In this document: positions 61,901 through 64,000 of the stretch, in pieces
Position numbering within the stretch: position 1 is the stretch's first letter
How the letters are laid out: each line of letters begins with the position of its first letter
Assembly (NCBI GenBank): GCA_018240745.1
Contig: JAFEFF010000184.1
Span: 50,988-114,987 of the forward strand
Length of the DNA: 64,000 nt
Direction of reading: 5' to 3'
From: Pseudomonadota bacterium
GTDB lineage: Bacteria; Pseudomonadota; Alphaproteobacteria; Reyranellales; Reyranellaceae
The notes under the pieces: model-generated
What the model saw: only the letters and a program-made list of their open reading frames with translations
Told to the model about the DNA's origin: nothing
The model's database searches: none
Translations under genes and position numbers: made by a program

Positions 61901-63333
61901 TGTTCCTCGGCCTCGACATCGGCACCTCCGGCGTCAAGGCGGTGGTGGTCGACGACCACGACCGCGTCGTGGCGCAGGCCGGCGCGCCGCTCGCCGTGTC
62001 GCGGCCGCAGCCGCTCTGGGCCGAGCAGGATCCCGAGGCGTGGTGGCAGGCCGTCGCCACGGCGCTCGATGCGCTGGCTGCAGAGGCGCCGCGCGCCATG
62101 GCCGCCGTGCAGGCGATCGGCCTCAGCGGCCAGATGCTGGGCGTCGCCCTGCTCGATGCCGCCGACCGGCCGATCCGCCCCGCCCTGCTCTGGAACGACG
62201 GCCGCGCCTCGACCGAGTGTGCCGAGCTCGAACGGCGGTTCCCGGCGTTCGCCGACATCGTCGGATGCCGCGCCATGCCCGGCTTCTCCGCGCCCAAGCT
62301 GCTGTGGCTGGCGCGTCACGAGCCGCAGGCGCTTGCGCGAACGCGGCGCGTGCTGCTGACCAAGGACTATGTACGCCTGCGCCTCAGCGGCGAGGCCGCG
62401 AGTGACCGCGCCGATTCCTCGGCGACCCTGCTGATGGATACGCGCGGCGGCACCTGGCACGAGGGGATCGCCGCCGCCTGCGGTCTCGCCCCAGCAAGAC
62501 TGCCGCGGCTGGTCGAAAGCACCGAGATCGCCGGCAGGCTGCGCCGCGAGTTGGCCGAGCGCTGGCATCTGCCTGCCGCGACGCCGATCGTCGGTGGCGC
62601 CGGCGACAACATGTGTGCCGGCGTCGGAGCCGGCGCGGTGACCGGCGGCGACGCCTATATCGGCCTCGGCACCTCGGGCGTCTATTTCCTCGCCAACGAC
62701 CGCTTCGTGCCGGCGATGGGCGGCGGCATGCACACACATCGCCACGCCGTGCCGAACCTCTTCTGCCAGAATGCCGTGGTGCTGAACGCCGGTGCGGCTC
62801 TCGCCTGGGTCGCGGATCTGCTGCGCACCGACATCGACGCGCTGACGGCCGAGGTCGACGCCGCGCGGCTCACGCCTGCAGAGACGCCAGTTTTCACGCC
62901 CTACCTCTCGGGCGAGCGCACACCGCACGACGATCCCACGCTCACCGCCGCCTTCTCCGGCCTCACCCACAACACGGGACCGGCGGCGCTCGTCCAATCG
63001 GTGCTGGAGGGCGTCGCCCTGGCGCTGGCCGATTGCCACGACGCGCTGCTCGACAGCGGGGCGGAGATCGGCGCCATCACCCTGACCGGTGGCGGCGCGC
63101 GCAACGCCCTGTGGGCGCGCCTGATCGCGGCCGCGCTCGGCCGTCCGCTCGAGGTGCAGGCCGACGCGCAGAGCGGCCCGGCGCTCGGCGCCGCACGACT
63201 GGCGCGGCAGGGCGTCGGCGGGCCGCTGATCGCCGCGTCCGGATCGCATCGGGCCGTCGCATCCGAGCCGTCGTTGCGCGAGCAACTCCTCGCCAAACGC
63301 AGGCTTTTCCGCAAACACCTCGGCTTGCGCTAA
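61900..63333 (+). CDS. xylB: FGGY-family carbohydrate kinase (xylulokinase-like)
   Basis: This 477-residue two-domain ASKHA kinase begins MFLGLDIGTSGVKAVVVD. GLSGQMLGVALLD and RPALLWNDGRA are typical of XylB, and VGGAGDNMCAGVGAG, YLSGERTPHDDP and LTGGGARNALWARLIAAALG complete the fold. By sequence it is nearest to xylulokinases, but family members also phosphorylate glycerol, erythritol and other polyols or ketoses, so the substrate must come from context. It is coupled to the regulator and divergent from the importer operon. Confidence 0.85.
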   Translation: MFLGLDIGTSGVKAVVVDDHDRVVAQAGAPLAVSRPQPLWAEQDPEAWWQAVATALDALAAEAPRAMAAVQAIGLSGQMLGVALLDAADRPIRPALLWNDGRASTECAELERRFPAFADIVGCRAMPGFSAPKLLWLARHEPQALARTRRVLLTKDYVRLRLSGEAASDRADSSATLLMDTRGGTWHEGIAAACGLAPARLPRLVESTEIAGRLRRELAERWHLPAATPIVGGAGDNMCAGVGAGAVTGGDAYIGLGTSGVYFLANDRFVPAMGGGMHTHRHAVPNLFCQNAVVLNAGAALAWVADLLRTDIDALTAEVDAARLTPAETPVFTPYLSGERTPHDDPTLTAAFSGLTHNTGPAALVQSVLEGVALALADCHDALLDSGAEIGAITLTGGGARNALWARLIAAALGRPLEVQADAQSGPALGAARLARQGVGGPLIAASGSHRAVASEPSLREQLLAKRRLFRKHLGLR

Positions 63334-63342
63334 ACTCCGCCC

Positions 63343-64000
63343 ATGTCGGGAAAGATACTCGCGCTCGCCGGTGGTGTGGGCGGCGCCAAGCTGGCCTTGG
63401 GCCTTGCTCATCTGCTGCCGCCTGCCGCGCTCACGGTCGCGGTCAACACCGCCGACGACTTCGAGCATCTCGGCCTGAGCATCTGCCCCGACCTCGACAC
63501 GGTGATCTACACCCTGGCCGGCGTCGCCAATCCCGAAACCGGCTGGGGCCGGCGCGACGAGACATGGACCGTGATGGAGGCACTCGGCCAGATCGGCGGC
63601 GAGACCTGGTTTCGCCTCGGCGACAAGGACCTCGCCACGCACATCGAGCGCACGCGCCGGCTGCGCGCCGGCGAGAGCCTCTCGACGGTCGTGCGCGACC
63701 TCGCCGCACGATTGGGCGTGAAGCCCGCGATCGTGCCGATGTCCGATGATCCGGTGCGCACCATGGTGATGACCACCGACCAGGGCGAGCTTGCCTTCCA
63801 GGACTGGTTCGTGCGGCTGCGCTGCGCGCCCGCGGTCAAGTCGGTACGCTTCGCCGGCGCCGAAAAAGCGCAGCCGCACCGGGCACTGACGAACCTCGAC
63901 GACCTGCGCGGCATCGTCGTCTGCCCGTCCAATCCTTTCGTCAGCGTGGCGCCGATCCTGGCGGTGCCGGGCGTGCGGGCGGCGCTCGTCGAGGCAAAGG
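63343..64000 (+). CDS. cofD: 2-phospho-L-lactate transferase (CofD/FbiA), partial
   Basis: The gene runs off the right edge; 219 codons are visible. The start ATG at 63343 is 9 bp after the kinase stop. The N-terminus SGKILALAGGVGGAKLALGL, AVNTADDFEHLGLSICPDLDTVIYTLAG, ETWFRLGDKDLATHIERTRRL and PMSDDPVRTMVMT are diagnostic. CofD joins a phospho-C3 acid moiety from the guanylyl-activated precursor to the deazaflavin Fo, a key step of coenzyme F420 synthesis. F420 genes are sporadic in proteobacteria. The short gap suggests readthrough from xylB, but a functional link is unproven. Confidence 0.92.
   Translation, partial: MSGKILALAGGVGGAKLALGLAHLLPPAALTVAVNTADDFEHLGLSICPDLDTVIYTLAGVANPETGWGRRDETWTVMEALGQIGGETWFRLGDKDLATHIERTRRLRAGESLSTVVRDLAARLGVKPAIVPMSDDPVRTMVMTTDQGELAFQDWFVRLRCAPAVKSVRFAGAEKAQPHRALTNLDDLRGIVVCPSNPFVSVAPILAVPGVRAALVEAK

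Overview
The window is high-GC, densely packed bacterial DNA with translationally coupled operons, GTG/TTG starts and an aerobic (CobG/CobN-type) cobalamin pathway. This fits an alphaproteobacterium, plausibly Rhodospirillales or Hyphomicrobiales. A Reyranella-like organism is only a guess. No rRNA, tRNA, CRISPR array, prophage or complete insertion sequence was seen. There are, however, short inverted-repeat elements and two gene remnants.

Layout. 1-4178: a partial D-aminoacylase-type amidohydrolase, a 383-bp gap holding two inverted-repeat elements, and a tandem pair of flavin monooxygenases of the NtaA/SnaA/DszA family. 4244-20839: a seven-gene, fully coupled operon glgE-treS/mak-glgB-glgX-treZ-malQ-treY. 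On paper it encodes a closed cycle: trehalose to maltose to maltose-1-phosphate to branched alpha-glucan and back to trehalose. GlgE carries an extra 400-residue N-terminal domain that looks like a dead GH13 barrel. 21175-31198: assorted metabolic and signalling genes (isocitrate lyase/PEP mutase superfamily, NTF2-like, GMC oxidoreductase plus hydrolase, patatin lipoprotein plus adenylate cyclase, amidohydrolase), a frameshifted TauD remnant and a small membrane protein. 31239-32509: a membrane-anchored metzincin protease and a decayed ABC ATPase next to bluB.

32510-50228: a large cobalamin locus. A cobalamin riboswitch (46053-46197, minus strand) heads DUF1636-cobW-cobN-cobG-cobH-cobI-cobJ. 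cobL-cobE-cobM-cobA-cobB-bluB continue in the same direction. cobK, cobO-cobQ and cobC lie on the plus strand and cobD on the minus strand. Two divergent pairs (cobL/cobK and cobD/cobC) share a CATG in which both start codons overlap. cobF, cobS/T, cobR, cobP, cobU and cobV are not in the window.

50241-64000: a TauD-type dioxygenase, an iron/sugar-phosphate-type ABC transporter, and then the most interesting unit. This is a divergent regulon made of an sn-glycerol-1-phosphate dehydrogenase (EgsA/AraM family), a Ugp-like ABC importer without its ATPase and a glycerophosphodiester phosphodiesterase. They are transcribed away from a SorC-family regulator and an FGGY kinase, across a 62-bp gap that contains a perfect 11-bp inverted repeat. 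Together these genes could import and break down glycerophosphodiesters or polyol phosphates of the sn-1 series. The window ends inside cofD, which suggests coenzyme F420 biosynthesis.
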